Positions 49,599-58,812 are shown, counted from the first letter of the stretch. The stretch is 64,000 bases of DNA from Streptomyces sp. NBC_01016 (GCF_026341035.1 NZ_JAPEOQ010000002.1:4030001-4094000); one strand, 5' to 3'. Notes: generated by a model from the sequence alone, not told the origin. A program made the numbers and translations.

Positions 49599-52500
49599 TC
49601 AGTCTCGTACGGCTGCCAAACGCACCGTCAGGATCTGGAACGGCCGCAGTCGCAGCCGCACCCCGTCGTCCGTGACCTCGCACGCGGGCTCGTCGGCAGC
49701 GCGCGGGCGCTCCAGCAGGTCCGTGGCCGTCGCCGAGGCGAGGCGGAAACCGGGGGTCAGGAGAGCCGTGGCGCGGGCGCCCCGGGACTCGTACAGGCGG
49801 ACCACGACGTCGCCCGAGCGGTCGTCGGCGAGCTTGACCGCCTCGACCACCACGGCGGGGTTGTCGATGGCGACCAGCGGTGCCACCTCCGCCGAGCCGG
49901 ACACCGTCCGCTCGGGCAGGTTGAGGTGGTAGCCCTCGCGGATCGCGTCGTCGACGTCCGCGCCGATCAGCAGGGCATAGCGCAGCCGGTGCGTGCCCTG
50001 GTCGGTGTCGGTGTCGGGGTCGGGGAAGCGCGGCGCGCGGGCCAGGGACAGCCGGACCGTCGTCGTGGTGCCGCCGTCCTCGCGGACGTCACGCGTGACG
50101 TCGTGCCCGTACGTCGAGTCGTTGACCAGGGCCGCGCCCCAGCCCCGCTCGCCGACGTGCACGAAGCGGTGCGCGCACACCTCGAACTTGGCGGCGTCCC
50201 AGCTGGTGTTGGTGTGCGTGGGCCGTTCGACATGCCCGAAGGGCACCTGCGCCGTGGAGTGCCCGGCCCGCACGTCCAGCGGGAACGCCGCCTTGAGCAG
50301 CTTCTCCGTCTCGTGCCAGTCGAGGACCGTGTCGACGTCCAGGCGGCGGGTGCCCGGCGCGAGCGCGAGGGTCTGCTCGATACGCGAGTCACCAAAGGCA
50401 CGCACGATGCGGACGCCGCCGTCCACGGCGGTCACCGACTCCGCTGCCGTCAGATCCGTGACGGTGTTGCGGTAGAAGGCGTCCAGGTCCCAGGCGTCCC
50501 ACTGGTTCGGGAAGTCCTGGTGCAGCTGGAGCAGGTTGGCCACCGCACCCGGCGGCAGCGCCTCCCGCTCACCCTCGATGTCGTACGCCGAGGTGACCAG
50601 GCCCCGCTCGTCGATGACGATACGGACCAGGCCGTTGTCCAGGACGAATCCGCCGTCCTGCGCCTGCGGGTCGACCGTGACCGCCTGGGGCTCGCGGCGC
50701 ACCGTCGTGCCCAGGGCGGCGGCGCCCGAGCGGGCGTGCGGAGCGGCGTTGAAGACGACCCGCGAGCCGTCCTCGGCGGCCGGCCCCGCGAGAGCTTCCT
50801 GCGCCGACCCGATCAACTCGCCCAGCTCGGCCGCGACCTGACGGTACGTCTCCTCCGCCTCCCGGTGCACCCACGCGATCGACGTACCCGGCAGGATGTC
50901 GTGGAACTGGTGCAGCAGCACCGTCTTCCACAGCCGGTCGATCGCCTCGTACGGGTACGCCACCCCCGTGCGCAGCGCCGCCGTCGCCGCCCACAACTCG
51001 GCCTCCCGCAGCAGGTGTTCGCTGCGCCGGTTGCCCTGCTTGGTGGCGATCTGGCTGGTGAGCGTGCCCCGGTGGAACTCCAGGTACAGCTCGCCCACCC
51101 ACACCGGCGCGTCCGGGTACTCCTCCAGGGCCTTGGCGAAGAAGTCGCCCGGCTTCTCGATCTCGACGCGCGCCGAACCCTCCAGGTCCGCGAGGCGCTC
51201 GGCGCGCGCGAGCATCTCGCGGGTGGGGCCGCCACCGCCGTCGCCGTAACCGAACGGGGCGAGCGAACGGTTCGCCGCGCCCTTGTCCTGGAAGTTGCGC
51301 ACACTGTGCGCGACCTCCGCGCCGGACAGATCACTGTTGTACGTGTCGACCGGCGGGAAGTGGCTGAAGATACGGGTGCCGTCGATGCCCTCCCACCAGA
51401 ACGTGTGGTGCGGGAACTTGTTCGTGGTGTTCCACGAGATCTTCTGCGTGAGGAACCAGCGCACCCCGGCCAGCTTCATCAGCTGCGGCATCGCCGCGTT
51501 GTAGCCGAAGGTGTCCGGCAGCCACATGTCCTCGGTCTCGACACCGAACTCGTCGAGATAGAACCGCTTGCCGTGGATGAACTGGCGGGCCAGCGCCTCA
51601 CCCCCGGTGATGTTGGTGTCCGGCTCCACCCACAGGCTGCCCGTGGGCACGAACTGCCCCGTCTTCGCCTTCTCCTGGGCCCGCTCGTACACCTCGGGCC
51701 GGTGCTCCTTGAGCCAGGCCAGCTGCTGCGCCTGGGACATCACGAAGCGGAACTCCGGATGCTCGTCCATCAGTTGGGTGACATTGGAGACGGTACGCGC
51801 GACCTTGCGCACCGTCTCGCGCAGCGGCCACAGCCACGCCGTGTCGATGTGGGCGTGCCCGATCGCCGAGATGCGGTGCTCGCCGGCCGCGGCCTGTGAG
51901 GCGAGGGCCGGGGCGAGGATCGCGCGGGCGGCGGCCGCGGTGCCGCCGATGTCCTGGAGGTCCACGGCGTCCAGCGCGGAGGACAGCGCCCGCAGGATCT
52001 GCCAGCGGCGCGGCGACTGCTCGGGCAGCTCCCGCATCAGCTGGTCGAGGACCTCCATGTCGTGGACGAGGTCGTACACCTCCGCGTCGAAGACGGCCAG
52101 GTCGAGGCGGCGCAGCCGGTAGATCGGCTCACCGTTCGAGGCGCCCTCCTCGTCCAGCCACGGGGCGCGACCGCCCAGCGGCGTGATGGCGAAGGTGCGG
52201 TCATCGGGCCCCGAGTGCATGACGAGCGGGTTCGCCGCGGCCTCGACGTAGCAGACGAACTCCTCGCCCCCGACGGCCTGTGCGGCCACCGGCAGCCAGG
52301 TGTTGCGCGGGTTGAGCGCCTTCACGGCCGTGCCGTCGGGCCGGTACGCCAGGCCCTCGGCGGAGAATCCCGGCTCGGTGGTACCGAAGCCGAGGTCGAC
52401 GACGGCCTCCACACGCCGGCCCGCCCACTCCTCGGGGACGCGGCCGCTGACCTTGAACCAGTTGGTCGTCCAGGCGGGGCCCCAGGGCGCGCCCACTTCG

Positions 52501-52667
52501 GTGGGCCGGTAGTCGGCGGCGAGACCCTCGGCGACGGGGACGGGCTCGCCCGGCACCTGCCAGATGCCGATCTCCAGGGGGACGGAGGTGGCGTGGACGG
52601 CGGGCCGGATGCGTTCGTCGAGGACGCGCCGGAGGCGGTGCTGGACGATGTCGCGGTCGGAGTGCAC
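49599..52667 (-). CDS. Alpha-mannosidase, glycoside hydrolase family 38
   Basis: A 1022-residue cytoplasmic enzyme (no signal peptide). An N-terminal beta domain is followed by the GH38 catalytic barrel with zinc ligands in GHAHIDTAWLWPL near residue 270 and LHQFHDILPGTS further on; the nucleophile aspartate is in MWLPDTFGYNAAMPQL near 385. The C-terminal half forms the beta-sandwich domains with PFQILTVRL at the end. It removes alpha-linked mannose from imported oligomannosides. The GTG at 52667 is chosen because AAAGG lies 6 bases upstream. It lies 70 bases after the permease genes and is cotranscribed with them. Confidence 0.93.
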   Translation of the reverse strand: MHSDRDIVQHRLRRVLDERIRPAVHATSVPLEIGIWQVPGEPVPVAEGLAADYRPTEVGAPWGPAWTTNWFKVSGRVPEEWAGRRVEAVVDLGFGTTEPGFSAEGLAYRPDGTAVKALNPRNTWLPVAAQAVGGEEFVCYVEAAANPLVMHSGPDDRTFAITPLGGRAPWLDEEGASNGEPIYRLRRLDLAVFDAEVYDLVHDMEVLDQLMRELPEQSPRRWQILRALSSALDAVDLQDIGGTAAAARAILAPALASQAAAGEHRISAIGHAHIDTAWLWPLRETVRKVARTVSNVTQLMDEHPEFRFVMSQAQQLAWLKEHRPEVYERAQEKAKTGQFVPTGSLWVEPDTNITGGEALARQFIHGKRFYLDEFGVETEDMWLPDTFGYNAAMPQLMKLAGVRWFLTQKISWNTTNKFPHHTFWWEGIDGTRIFSHFPPVDTYNSDLSGAEVAHSVRNFQDKGAANRSLAPFGYGDGGGGPTREMLARAERLADLEGSARVEIEKPGDFFAKALEEYPDAPVWVGELYLEFHRGTLTSQIATKQGNRRSEHLLREAELWAATAALRTGVAYPYEAIDRLWKTVLLHQFHDILPGTSIAWVHREAEETYRQVAAELGELIGSAQEALAGPAAEDGSRVVFNAAPHARSGAAALGTTVRREPQAVTVDPQAQDGGFVLDNGLVRIVIDERGLVTSAYDIEGEREALPPGAVANLLQLHQDFPNQWDAWDLDAFYRNTVTDLTAAESVTAVDGGVRIVRAFGDSRIEQTLALAPGTRRLDVDTVLDWHETEKLLKAAFPLDVRAGHSTAQVPFGHVERPTHTNTSWDAAKFEVCAHRFVHVGERGWGAALVNDSTYGHDVTRDVREDGGTTTTVRLSLARAPRFPDPDTDTDQGTHRLRYALLIGADVDDAIREGYHLNLPERTVSGSAEVAPLVAIDNPAVVVEAVKLADDRSGDVVVRLYESRGARATALLTPGFRLASATATDLLERPRAADEPACEVTDDGVRLRLRPFQILTVRLAAVRD

Positions 52668-52737
52668 AGAACACCTTTCGAAGAGCGTTGAACAGGACTG
52701 CACGGGAGGGAAGTTGGGACCTCCCGGGGGTGCGGGC

Positions 52738-53646
52738 TCAGCCCTTGAGGGCGCCGCCGAGGGCGAACCCGCCGCCCAGCTTGCGGGTCAGCAGCAGGTA
52801 CAGCATCACCACGGGCAGCGTGTACACGAGGGAGAACGCGGCCAGCTGCCCGTACTGCGTCTGGTCATGGGCACTGAGGAACGTGAACACACTCACCGAC
52901 GCCGGCAGCTTCTCCGGCGACAGCAGCAGCACGAACGGCACGAAGAAGTTGCCCCACATGCTGATGAAGGTGAACACGGTGACGACGGTGACACCCGGCC
53001 ACATCAGCGGCAGCACCACACGCCCCAGCGACTGCATGGCGTTCGCGCCGTCGATCCGCGCGGCTTCCTCCAGGACGATGGGCACCCCGTCCATGAAGTT
53101 CTTCATCAGCCAGATCCCGATCGGCAGCGCGGAGGCCGCCAGGAACAGCGTCGTCGCGAACATCGAGTCGATCAGCTCGACCTGCACGAACATGCTGTAC
53201 ACGGGGATCATCACGGCGGTGATGGGCAGCCCGGTGGTGAACAGCACGGTGTACAGGAACGGGCGGCGCAGCCGCGAGCGGTAGCGCGAGAGCGGATACG
53301 CCGCCAGGATCGACGTGACCACGCACAGCAGGGTCGCCCCGCCGCACAGCAGCAGCCCGTTGAGCAGCGGCCGGAACGTCGTTTCGGTGTTCAGGATCGC
53401 GTGGAAGTTGTCCAGCGTCGGCGGCGAGGGAACGCTCAGCTCGAAGCTGGCCGTCGAGCTGAACGACGCGAACACCATCCACACCAGCGGCAGCACGAAC
53501 AGCAGGCTGATCACCAGCAGGACGACGTTGACGGCGATACGTCCGGGACGGATCCGGCGGCGTGCCGTGCCCGCCGCGGGAGACGGCCGGGCGCCGCCGT
53601 CGGCGCGGCCGGCCTCGGCAGCGGGCAGCAGATCGGTGGTCGCCAT
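52738..53646 (-). CDS. Carbohydrate ABC transporter permease (MalG type), mannoside locus
   Basis: A 302-residue membrane protein. The EAA loop is LEEAARIDGANAMQSLGRVVLP; six helices, the first through VNVVLLVISLLFVLPLVWMV. The tail ends in GGALKG, as in MalG. The start overlaps the previous stop by one base (TGATG). The importer has no ATPase gene nearby, as for the first locus. Confidence 0.92.
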   Translation of the reverse strand: MATTDLLPAAEAGRADGGARPSPAAGTARRRIRPGRIAVNVVLLVISLLFVLPLVWMVFASFSSTASFELSVPSPPTLDNFHAILNTETTFRPLLNGLLLCGGATLLCVVTSILAAYPLSRYRSRLRRPFLYTVLFTTGLPITAVMIPVYSMFVQVELIDSMFATTLFLAASALPIGIWLMKNFMDGVPIVLEEAARIDGANAMQSLGRVVLPLMWPGVTVVTVFTFISMWGNFFVPFVLLLSPEKLPASVSVFTFLSAHDQTQYGQLAAFSLVYTLPVVMLYLLLTRKLGGGFALGGALKG

Positions 53647-54572
53647 CAGTCCTCCTCCACCTTGAGCAGCTTCAGATACACGGCGGAGAACAGCGCGCCC
53701 ACGACCAGCAGCACCAGCGCGATCGCGGTGCCGTAGCCGATCATGCTGTTCTGGAACGCCTGCTGGTACATGAACACCGGCAGGGTCTGGCTCTTGTTGC
53801 CGGGCCCGCCCCGCGTCATGGCGTAGATCAGCCCGAAGACCGAGAGCGTCTGCAGGGTGATCAGCATCAGGTTCGTCATGATGGTGCGGCGGATCACCGG
53901 CAGCGTCACGTGCCACAGCCGGTGCCACACACCCGCGCCGTCCATCTCGGCGGCCTCGACCAGCTCGCGCGGCACCTCGTTGAGCGCGGCGGAGTACACC
54001 ATCATCGAGAACGCGGTGCCGCGCCACACATTGGCGAGACACACCGCGAGGATCGGCAGGGTGTACAGCCAGTTCTGCTGCGGCAGCCCCAGGAAGCCGA
54101 GGACGTCGTTGAGCGCGCCCTGCTTGTAGAAGAACGCGTACATCAGGTACCCGGCTACCACCTCGGGCAGCACCCAGGCGGCGATCACGACACCGTTGGT
54201 GAGCGTACGCAGCGGCTTGGTGGCCTTCTCGGCCATCACCGCGAGGCTCAGGCCGAGGGTGTTCTGCCCGATGACGGCGGAGCCGACGACGAACACCAGG
54301 GTCAGCCACAGGGCGTTGAGGAAGTTCGGATCGTCGAGCGCCCGCGTGAAGTTGTCCAGGCCGACGAAGTTCGTCTCGGCGGCACCCGTCAGCTGGGCGT
54401 CGGTGAACGCGTCGTAGACGCAGTACAGGATCGGTCCGGCCAGGAACACGGCCAGCAGGACGATCGACGGCAGCAGCGGCATGCCGCGCAGCAGTGAGCG
54501 ACTCGCGGCGCTGCGGCCCGCCGCGCGCCCACCGGGGGCGGTGGAACCGGCGGTGGCGACGGCGGATTTCAT
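53646..54572 (-). CDS. Carbohydrate ABC transporter permease (MalF type), mannoside locus
   Basis: A 308-residue membrane protein with six helices, beginning MPLLPSIVLLAVFLAGPILY. The EAA loop is LVEAAEMDGAGVWHRLWHVTLP. A Ser/Ala/Gly-rich cytoplasmic tail of about 25 residues precedes helix 1. The ATG overlaps the binding-protein stop (ATGA), so both are cotranslated. Confidence 0.92.
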   Translation of the reverse strand: MKSAVATAGSTAPGGRAAGRSAASRSLLRGMPLLPSIVLLAVFLAGPILYCVYDAFTDAQLTGAAETNFVGLDNFTRALDDPNFLNALWLTLVFVVGSAVIGQNTLGLSLAVMAEKATKPLRTLTNGVVIAAWVLPEVVAGYLMYAFFYKQGALNDVLGFLGLPQQNWLYTLPILAVCLANVWRGTAFSMMVYSAALNEVPRELVEAAEMDGAGVWHRLWHVTLPVIRRTIMTNLMLITLQTLSVFGLIYAMTRGGPGNKSQTLPVFMYQQAFQNSMIGYGTAIALVLLVVGALFSAVYLKLLKVEED

Positions 54573-55945
54573 CGGGCGCCCTTGACGGTGGCGTCCGGGC
54601 CGACGGCCGTGGCCAGGTCCTGGTCATAGGTCTTGGCGGCCTCGCCCACCGAGGCCTGCCCGGTGGTCACGGACTCCATGGCCTTGGTGACGGCGTTGGA
54701 GACCTGCGGGTACTTCGGCAGCGCCGGGCGGAAGTGGGTGTACTTCACCAGGTCGGTGAAGAACTTGTTGGTCGGCGTGGCGTTGAGGTACTTCGGGTCG
54801 GCGGCCACGTCGGTGCGCACGGCGGTCGTGGACTCGATGATGTTCCACTTCACCGAGTTGTCCTTGTTCTTGATCGCCTTGGTGAACTGCCAGGCCAGAT
54901 CGGGATTCTTGGCCTTCGACGGAATCGACCAGGCCCACCCGCCGGACATGCTGACCTTGCCGGGCGCCTGACCGTGTTGAGTCGGCATGGCGGCGGACTT
55001 CATCGTCTTCGCCCAGTCGGGCCACGGGCTCGGGCCGGTCTTCAGCCAGTTGTTGGCCATCCAGGAACCGTCGATGTTGATGGCGAGCTTGCTCTTCGGC
55101 AGCAGCTTCGTACCCACCTCGGTGCCCGCGTTCGGGCCGAGCGCGGTGGACTTGTCCAGGCCCAGGTCCTCGTCGTAGACGCTGTGCACGAACTTCAGCG
55201 CGTCCTGGAAGCCCTGCGAGCCGACGATCCACTTCTTCTTCTTGGCGTCGTACAGGGAGTCACCGGCAGCATCGGTCCCGTACAGCAGCATCTCGAAGCC
55301 CTGCATGGTGGACTGCTCACCACCGGCCTGACCGGTGTAGAGATTCATCGGAATGACACCGGGCAGCTTCTTCTTCAACGTGCGCGCGGTGTCGAGCAGC
55401 TCCTGCCAACTCTTCGGCTGCCAGGGCGTCTTGATGCCCGCCTTCTTCAACAGCTTCTGGTTGTACCAGATGCCACGGGTGTCGGTGTCGTCCGGAACGG
55501 CGTACGTCTTGCCGTCGGTGGGGGAGGAGACGGCGTCCTTGGCCGCCTTCGCGAACTTGCCCCAGTCCGACCACTTGGACACGTACTCGTCGAGCGGCTT
55601 GAGATAGCCGCTGGCGATGTCGGAGTTGATCAGCGCGGTGTCCTCGTAGACCAGGTCGGGCGCGGTCGAGGGTGACCGCATCATCAGCTGGATCTTCGTG
55701 TAGTAGTCGTTCTCGGAGGCCGTGACCGGAACGATCTGGACCTTCTTGCCCGGGTGGGCCTTCTCGAACGACTTCTTCATCGAGGCGAGGAATTTCTGCT
55801 GCTTGTGGTCGTTCTGATCCAGGTGCTGCCAGTAGACGACCTTGATCGAGTCGCCACCGGCGGAGGATCCGGAACCACCGCAAGCGGTTGCGGACAACGT
55901 TGTCGCGATGGTGACCGCGAGGGCGGCGAAAAGCTTCTTGCGCAA
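54569..55945 (-). CDS. Sugar-binding lipoprotein, mannoside locus
   Basis: A 458-residue solute-binding protein. The leader MRKKLFAALAVTIATT ends in the lipobox SATAC near residue 22, a Sec-type lipoprotein. The mature protein starts with a Gly/Ser linker and IKVVYWQHLDQNDHKQQKF, then APDLVYEDTALINSDIASGY, the CUT1 fold. The start is TTG at 55945, with GGAGG 6 bases upstream. A LacI-type palindrome (GACAACGTTGTC) lies within codons 14-18 of the gene. It is the first gene of the importer operon and is divergent from the ROK regulator. Confidence 0.92.
   Translation of the reverse strand: MRKKLFAALAVTIATTLSATACGGSGSSAGGDSIKVVYWQHLDQNDHKQQKFLASMKKSFEKAHPGKKVQIVPVTASENDYYTKIQLMMRSPSTAPDLVYEDTALINSDIASGYLKPLDEYVSKWSDWGKFAKAAKDAVSSPTDGKTYAVPDDTDTRGIWYNQKLLKKAGIKTPWQPKSWQELLDTARTLKKKLPGVIPMNLYTGQAGGEQSTMQGFEMLLYGTDAAGDSLYDAKKKKWIVGSQGFQDALKFVHSVYDEDLGLDKSTALGPNAGTEVGTKLLPKSKLAINIDGSWMANNWLKTGPSPWPDWAKTMKSAAMPTQHGQAPGKVSMSGGWAWSIPSKAKNPDLAWQFTKAIKNKDNSVKWNIIESTTAVRTDVAADPKYLNATPTNKFFTDLVKYTHFRPALPKYPQVSNAVTKAMESVTTGQASVGEAAKTYDQDLATAVGPDATVKGAR
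55893..55904. promoter_or_regulatory. Palindrome GACAACGTTGTC inside the binding-protein gene
   Basis: An exact copy of the 12-bp palindrome at 28227-28238, placed 41 bases after the TTG start, in the signal-peptide codons. An operator just downstream of a promoter can block early elongation. It suggests that the LacI regulator of the first locus, or a paralogue, also acts here. Confidence 0.5.
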
Positions 55946-56091
55946 GGGGTTCCTCCAGGAGGTGGCGGCTCGGCACCCGAAGACGGGCGCTCAACTGCAG
56001 GCGGTACCAGAGGTGTTGCGATGCACCGGTCGGGTGGCGATGCGGAAGCCACCGACGATGCGGGCGTTGTGCGTGATGCGTTGGCGATTAC

Positions 56092-56114
56092 CTAAATCCA
56101 ATGGATGGACTAAG
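56092..56114. promoter_or_regulatory. Candidate ROK operator in the divergent promoter
   Basis: CTAAATCCA (56092-56100) and TGGACTAAG (56106-56114) form an imperfect inverted repeat (7 of 9 matching) around ATGGA; ATCCAATGGAT in the centre is itself symmetrical. It lies in the 265-base gap, 97 bases before the ROK start, in an A/T-rich patch. The rest of the gap (55946-56091) holds no obvious element. Confidence 0.5.
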
Positions 56115-56210
56115 TCAACGCCTGCTGCATAATCTCGACGCCGAAACCCGGTGCGCCGGCCACGAGTTGGCGGGAGTGCCGGGGCGGACTTGCCCGAAGG
56201 GAGGAACGCC

Positions 56211-57452
56211 ATGGCGCGCAGCGGCACCAACCTGCCCAGGGTCGGCGGCTACAACCAGGCCGTCGTCCTGGCCGCCATCCGCACCAAAGGGCCGGTGAGC
56301 CGCGTCGAGTTGGGCCCACTGACCGGACTCACCAACCAGACGGTGTCCAACGTCGTACGCAGACTGCTCGACGAGGGCCTGATCGCCGAGTCGGGCCACG
56401 CACCCTCCAGCGGCGGCAAACGCCGCACCCTGCTCACCCCGCGAGCCGACGGCGCCTACGCCCTCGGGGTGCACCTCGACCCGGACGCCGCCGTGATCGT
56501 CCTCGTGGACCTCGCCGGATCGATATTGCTCAGCCGCCGCTTCGCACTGCCACGCCCCAGCGATCCCGCCGAGGTGGTCGACCGGGTGGCGCGCGCGGCG
56601 CTGCGGCTGCCGGAGCGCGCCGCGATCGACCGCAGCCGGCTCCTGGGCCTGGGCATCGCGGCGCCGGGCCCCATCGACGCGGAGACGGGCGCGGTCGTGG
56701 ACCCGCCCAACTTCGACGGCTGGCGGCGCGTACCCCTGCTCGACATGTTCGCGCAGGCGACGGGCATGCCGGTCGCGATGGACAACGATGCGACGGCCGC
56801 GGCGATCGGCGAGCGCTGGATCGGCGGCGAGAAACGCGCGGACGGCTTCCTGTACCTGTACATGGGTGCGGGTATCGGCGCGGGCGTCATGCTGGGTGGT
56901 CATGTGCTGCGCGGTGATTCGGGCAACGCGGGCGAGATCGGCCACGCCCAGACCGAGCCGGGTGGCCGCCGCTGCGACTGCGGTAGCGACGGTTGCCTGG
57001 GCCCGTACTGCAACCCCGCCGCGCTGGTCGAGGACCTGTTCACCCGACACGGAGGTACGGCTGCACGACGGATCGGCCTGAGTGGTGTCCCTGGTGCGGT
57101 ACGCGCCGACTGGAAGCTGTTACGGCGCGCGGCGGGCGCGGGGGACGAAGCGGCGCTCGATGTGGTGCGCCTGGCGGGGCGTCGGATGGGGCAGGCGGTG
57201 CGAGGGGCGGTGGCGCTGCTCGACGTGAGCCGGGTGGTACTGGGCGGCGAGGCGCTCGTCGGGGTGGAACAGGTGCTGGGCGAGGAGATCGACAAGGCGA
57301 TCAATACGACGTCGGTGGCTCGTGCGTTGGGTGGTGTGGTGGTGGAGCCGAGTCTGATTGGTGAGACAGCGGGGGCAGTAGGGGCGGCGTCGCTTGTGCT
57401 GTATGGGCGTTACGCGCCGGGGTGGGGGATGTTGACAGAGGTGTCGGGGTGA
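56211..57452 (+). CDS. ROK-family transcriptional regulator with a TTA codon
   Basis: A 413-residue repressor. The N-terminal MarR-like winged helix runs through NQAVVLAAIRTKGPVSRVEL and NQTVSNVVRRLLDEGLI. The C-terminal ROK kinase-like domain has AMDNDATAAAIGERW near residue 190 and the zinc cluster HAQTEPGGRRCDCG near 245-258. It is expected to sense a sugar and control the divergent mannoside importer operon. GGGAGGAA lies 5 bases before the ATG at 56211. Codon 304 (57120-57122) is TTA, so translation probably depends on the bldA tRNA. The last about 40 codons are unusually T-rich at third positions. Confidence 0.88.
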   Translation: MARSGTNLPRVGGYNQAVVLAAIRTKGPVSRVELGPLTGLTNQTVSNVVRRLLDEGLIAESGHAPSSGGKRRTLLTPRADGAYALGVHLDPDAAVIVLVDLAGSILLSRRFALPRPSDPAEVVDRVARAALRLPERAAIDRSRLLGLGIAAPGPIDAETGAVVDPPNFDGWRRVPLLDMFAQATGMPVAMDNDATAAAIGERWIGGEKRADGFLYLYMGAGIGAGVMLGGHVLRGDSGNAGEIGHAQTEPGGRRCDCGSDGCLGPYCNPAALVEDLFTRHGGTAARRIGLSGVPGAVRADWKLLRRAAGAGDEAALDVVRLAGRRMGQAVRGAVALLDVSRVVLGGEALVGVEQVLGEEIDKAINTTSVARALGGVVVEPSLIGETAGAVGAASLVLYGRYAPGWGMLTEVSG

Positions 57453-57574
57453 GGGGGCGCTTGTACGCGGGGGAGCGGCGCTCCGGCGCGGGATGCCGCC
57501 CACGGAACGTCCCTCGCTCCCGCTCCGGCTCCCGCCACCGGCGGCGACACGGCGGCGCCCGCGCCGGTCACGGT

Positions 57575-57595
57575 GGTGACAGCCTGCCTGTCACC
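57575..57595. terminator. Bidirectional hairpin between ROK and DUF3291 genes
   Basis: An 8-bp perfect stem, GGTGACAG (57575-57582) and its complement (57588-57595), 5-base loop. It overlaps the stop of the DUF3291 gene. The convergent gap 57453-57590 holds otherwise only G/C-rich sequence with short GGCGGCG repeats. Confidence 0.5.
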
Positions 57596-58061
57596 GGCCG
57601 GCGGTCGCGGCTGGTGCCGGATAGGGGGCGCGGAAGGTGAACGCCTCGGGCCCCGGACCGTGTTGACGGATCCGTGAGACCCGCTCCATCGCCTCGGCGG
57701 CGCTCGGCCGATGGCCGGCCGGCACCCACCACAGGGCCTGGTATGCCTCGGCCATGCGCTGGAACCACTCGCGGCGGCGGCTCAGCACCCGCAGGTGATC
57801 GCTGTGGTACGTGAACGCGCGCAGCGCCTCGACCGACTCCCAGACGGAGCAGTTGATGATGACCATGTCGTCGTCGCTGTCGGGCCGGAGGTCGGTGGCG
57901 TCCTCCCCTTCGTCGCCGACCATGCGCCAGATGAATCCGGGGCTGCCGTCGGCGAGCGCGTTGATCTCGGGGAGCTGTGCGACGAAGTCGGCGAGCTCGG
58001 GTCCGGTCAGCGGGGCGACGAGGCGGCCGATGTTGACCTGTGCGAGGTGGAAGTCGGTCAT
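57591..58061 (-). CDS. DUF3291-family protein
   Basis: A 156-residue cytoplasmic protein with a ferredoxin-like alpha+beta (antibiotic-monooxygenase-type) fold: FHLAQVNIGRLVAPLTGPEL, PGFIWRMVGDEGEDATDL, MVIINCSVWESVEALRAFTY and the closing WVPAGHRPSAAEAMERV. This is the DUF3291 family; enzymatic role unknown. The 55-base upstream gap contains an inverted repeat TTTCTA/TAGAAA (58084-58089, 58110-58115) that may be its promoter operator. Confidence 0.82.
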   Translation of the reverse strand: MTDFHLAQVNIGRLVAPLTGPELADFVAQLPEINALADGSPGFIWRMVGDEGEDATDLRPDSDDDMVIINCSVWESVEALRAFTYHSDHLRVLSRRREWFQRMAEAYQALWWVPAGHRPSAAEAMERVSRIRQHGPGPEAFTFRAPYPAPAATAGR

Positions 58062-58083
58062 GGGCTCAGCATGGCCGAGCCCG

Positions 58084-58115
58084 TTTCTATAGTCAACACT
58101 CGCTTGTTTTAGAAA
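58084..58115. promoter_or_regulatory. TTTCTA-N20-TAGAAA inverted repeat before DUF3291 gene
   Basis: An A/T-rich inverted repeat in a 55-base gap in otherwise very G/C-rich DNA. On the minus strand TTGACTATAGAAA lies about 23-35 bases before the DUF3291 ATG and may include promoter elements. The neighbouring SufR/ArsR-like regulator, encoded just upstream, is a candidate to bind it. Confidence 0.4.
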
Positions 58116-58116
58116 T

Positions 58117-58776
58117 TCACCCGGATTCGCGAGCGGAATCCTGCTCGGAGTTCCGGCGGAGCGCCACGCAGCAGCCGCCCGGGCGCGGATCCATCGCCGG
58201 CGACCACGCCGCGGGTGCGAGTCCCTCCAGAAGTGCGAGATTCATCCCGCAGATGAGGGCGGGGAACTCCTCGGCCAACGAGTGGAAGGGGCAGTTGCGC
58301 AGCCGCAACGTCTCCTCGTCCCAATAGGGTTGATAACCGCGCTCGCTCAGCACGTCGACCAGATCGTCGGCGGCCACGTCGGGCTGCGCCGCCCCCGCGG
58401 ACCGGGCGGCCTCCTGCAACTCCCGGTCCAGGCCCGCGTTTTCCACGGTCGAGGCGAGCAGATGACTGACGGAATCGTAGGACCGGGGCGGGAGGGACAC
58501 GGCGTGCTCGCCCTCCCCGCGCCGGTACACCTTCGCCGGCCGCCCCGCTCCTGGACCGGTGCGCCCGGACAGCCGCCGCGACGACGGGACGAGCAGCCCC
58601 GCCTCGACCAGCTTGTCCAAGTGGAACGCGGCAAGCGACCGCGAGACACCGACCGCCTCCGCGGCCGCGTCACGTCCTACGTCGTCCGGTTGGGCGGCGA
58701 CGTAGCGGTAGAGGCGACGGCGTACGGGGTCGCTCAGCGCGCCCACTGCTGCGAATGCGGAATCGTCATTGGTCAC
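58117..58776 (-). CDS. HTH regulator with C-terminal cysteine motif (SufR/ArsR-like)
   Basis: A 219-residue regulator. The N-terminal winged helix contains ALSDPVRRRLYRYVAAQ, then SRSLAAFHLDKLVEAGLL and GRPAKVYRR (the wing). The C-terminal domain carries four cysteines: RLRNCPFHSLAEE, ALICGMNLALLEG, and GGCCVALR near the end. That is the layout of SufR-like regulators and relatives, which may bind an Fe-S cluster or metal. On the same strand as and 55 bases upstream of the DUF3291 gene, a possible target. Confidence 0.8.
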   Translation of the reverse strand: MTNDDSAFAAVGALSDPVRRRLYRYVAAQPDDVGRDAAAEAVGVSRSLAAFHLDKLVEAGLLVPSSRRLSGRTGPGAGRPAKVYRRGEGEHAVSLPPRSYDSVSHLLASTVENAGLDRELQEAARSAGAAQPDVAADDLVDVLSERGYQPYWDEETLRLRNCPFHSLAEEFPALICGMNLALLEGLAPAAWSPAMDPRPGGCCVALRRNSEQDSARESG

Positions 58777-58812
58777 GCGTCGAGTCTATGACCAACGAGG
58801 GCCCCCGATAGA

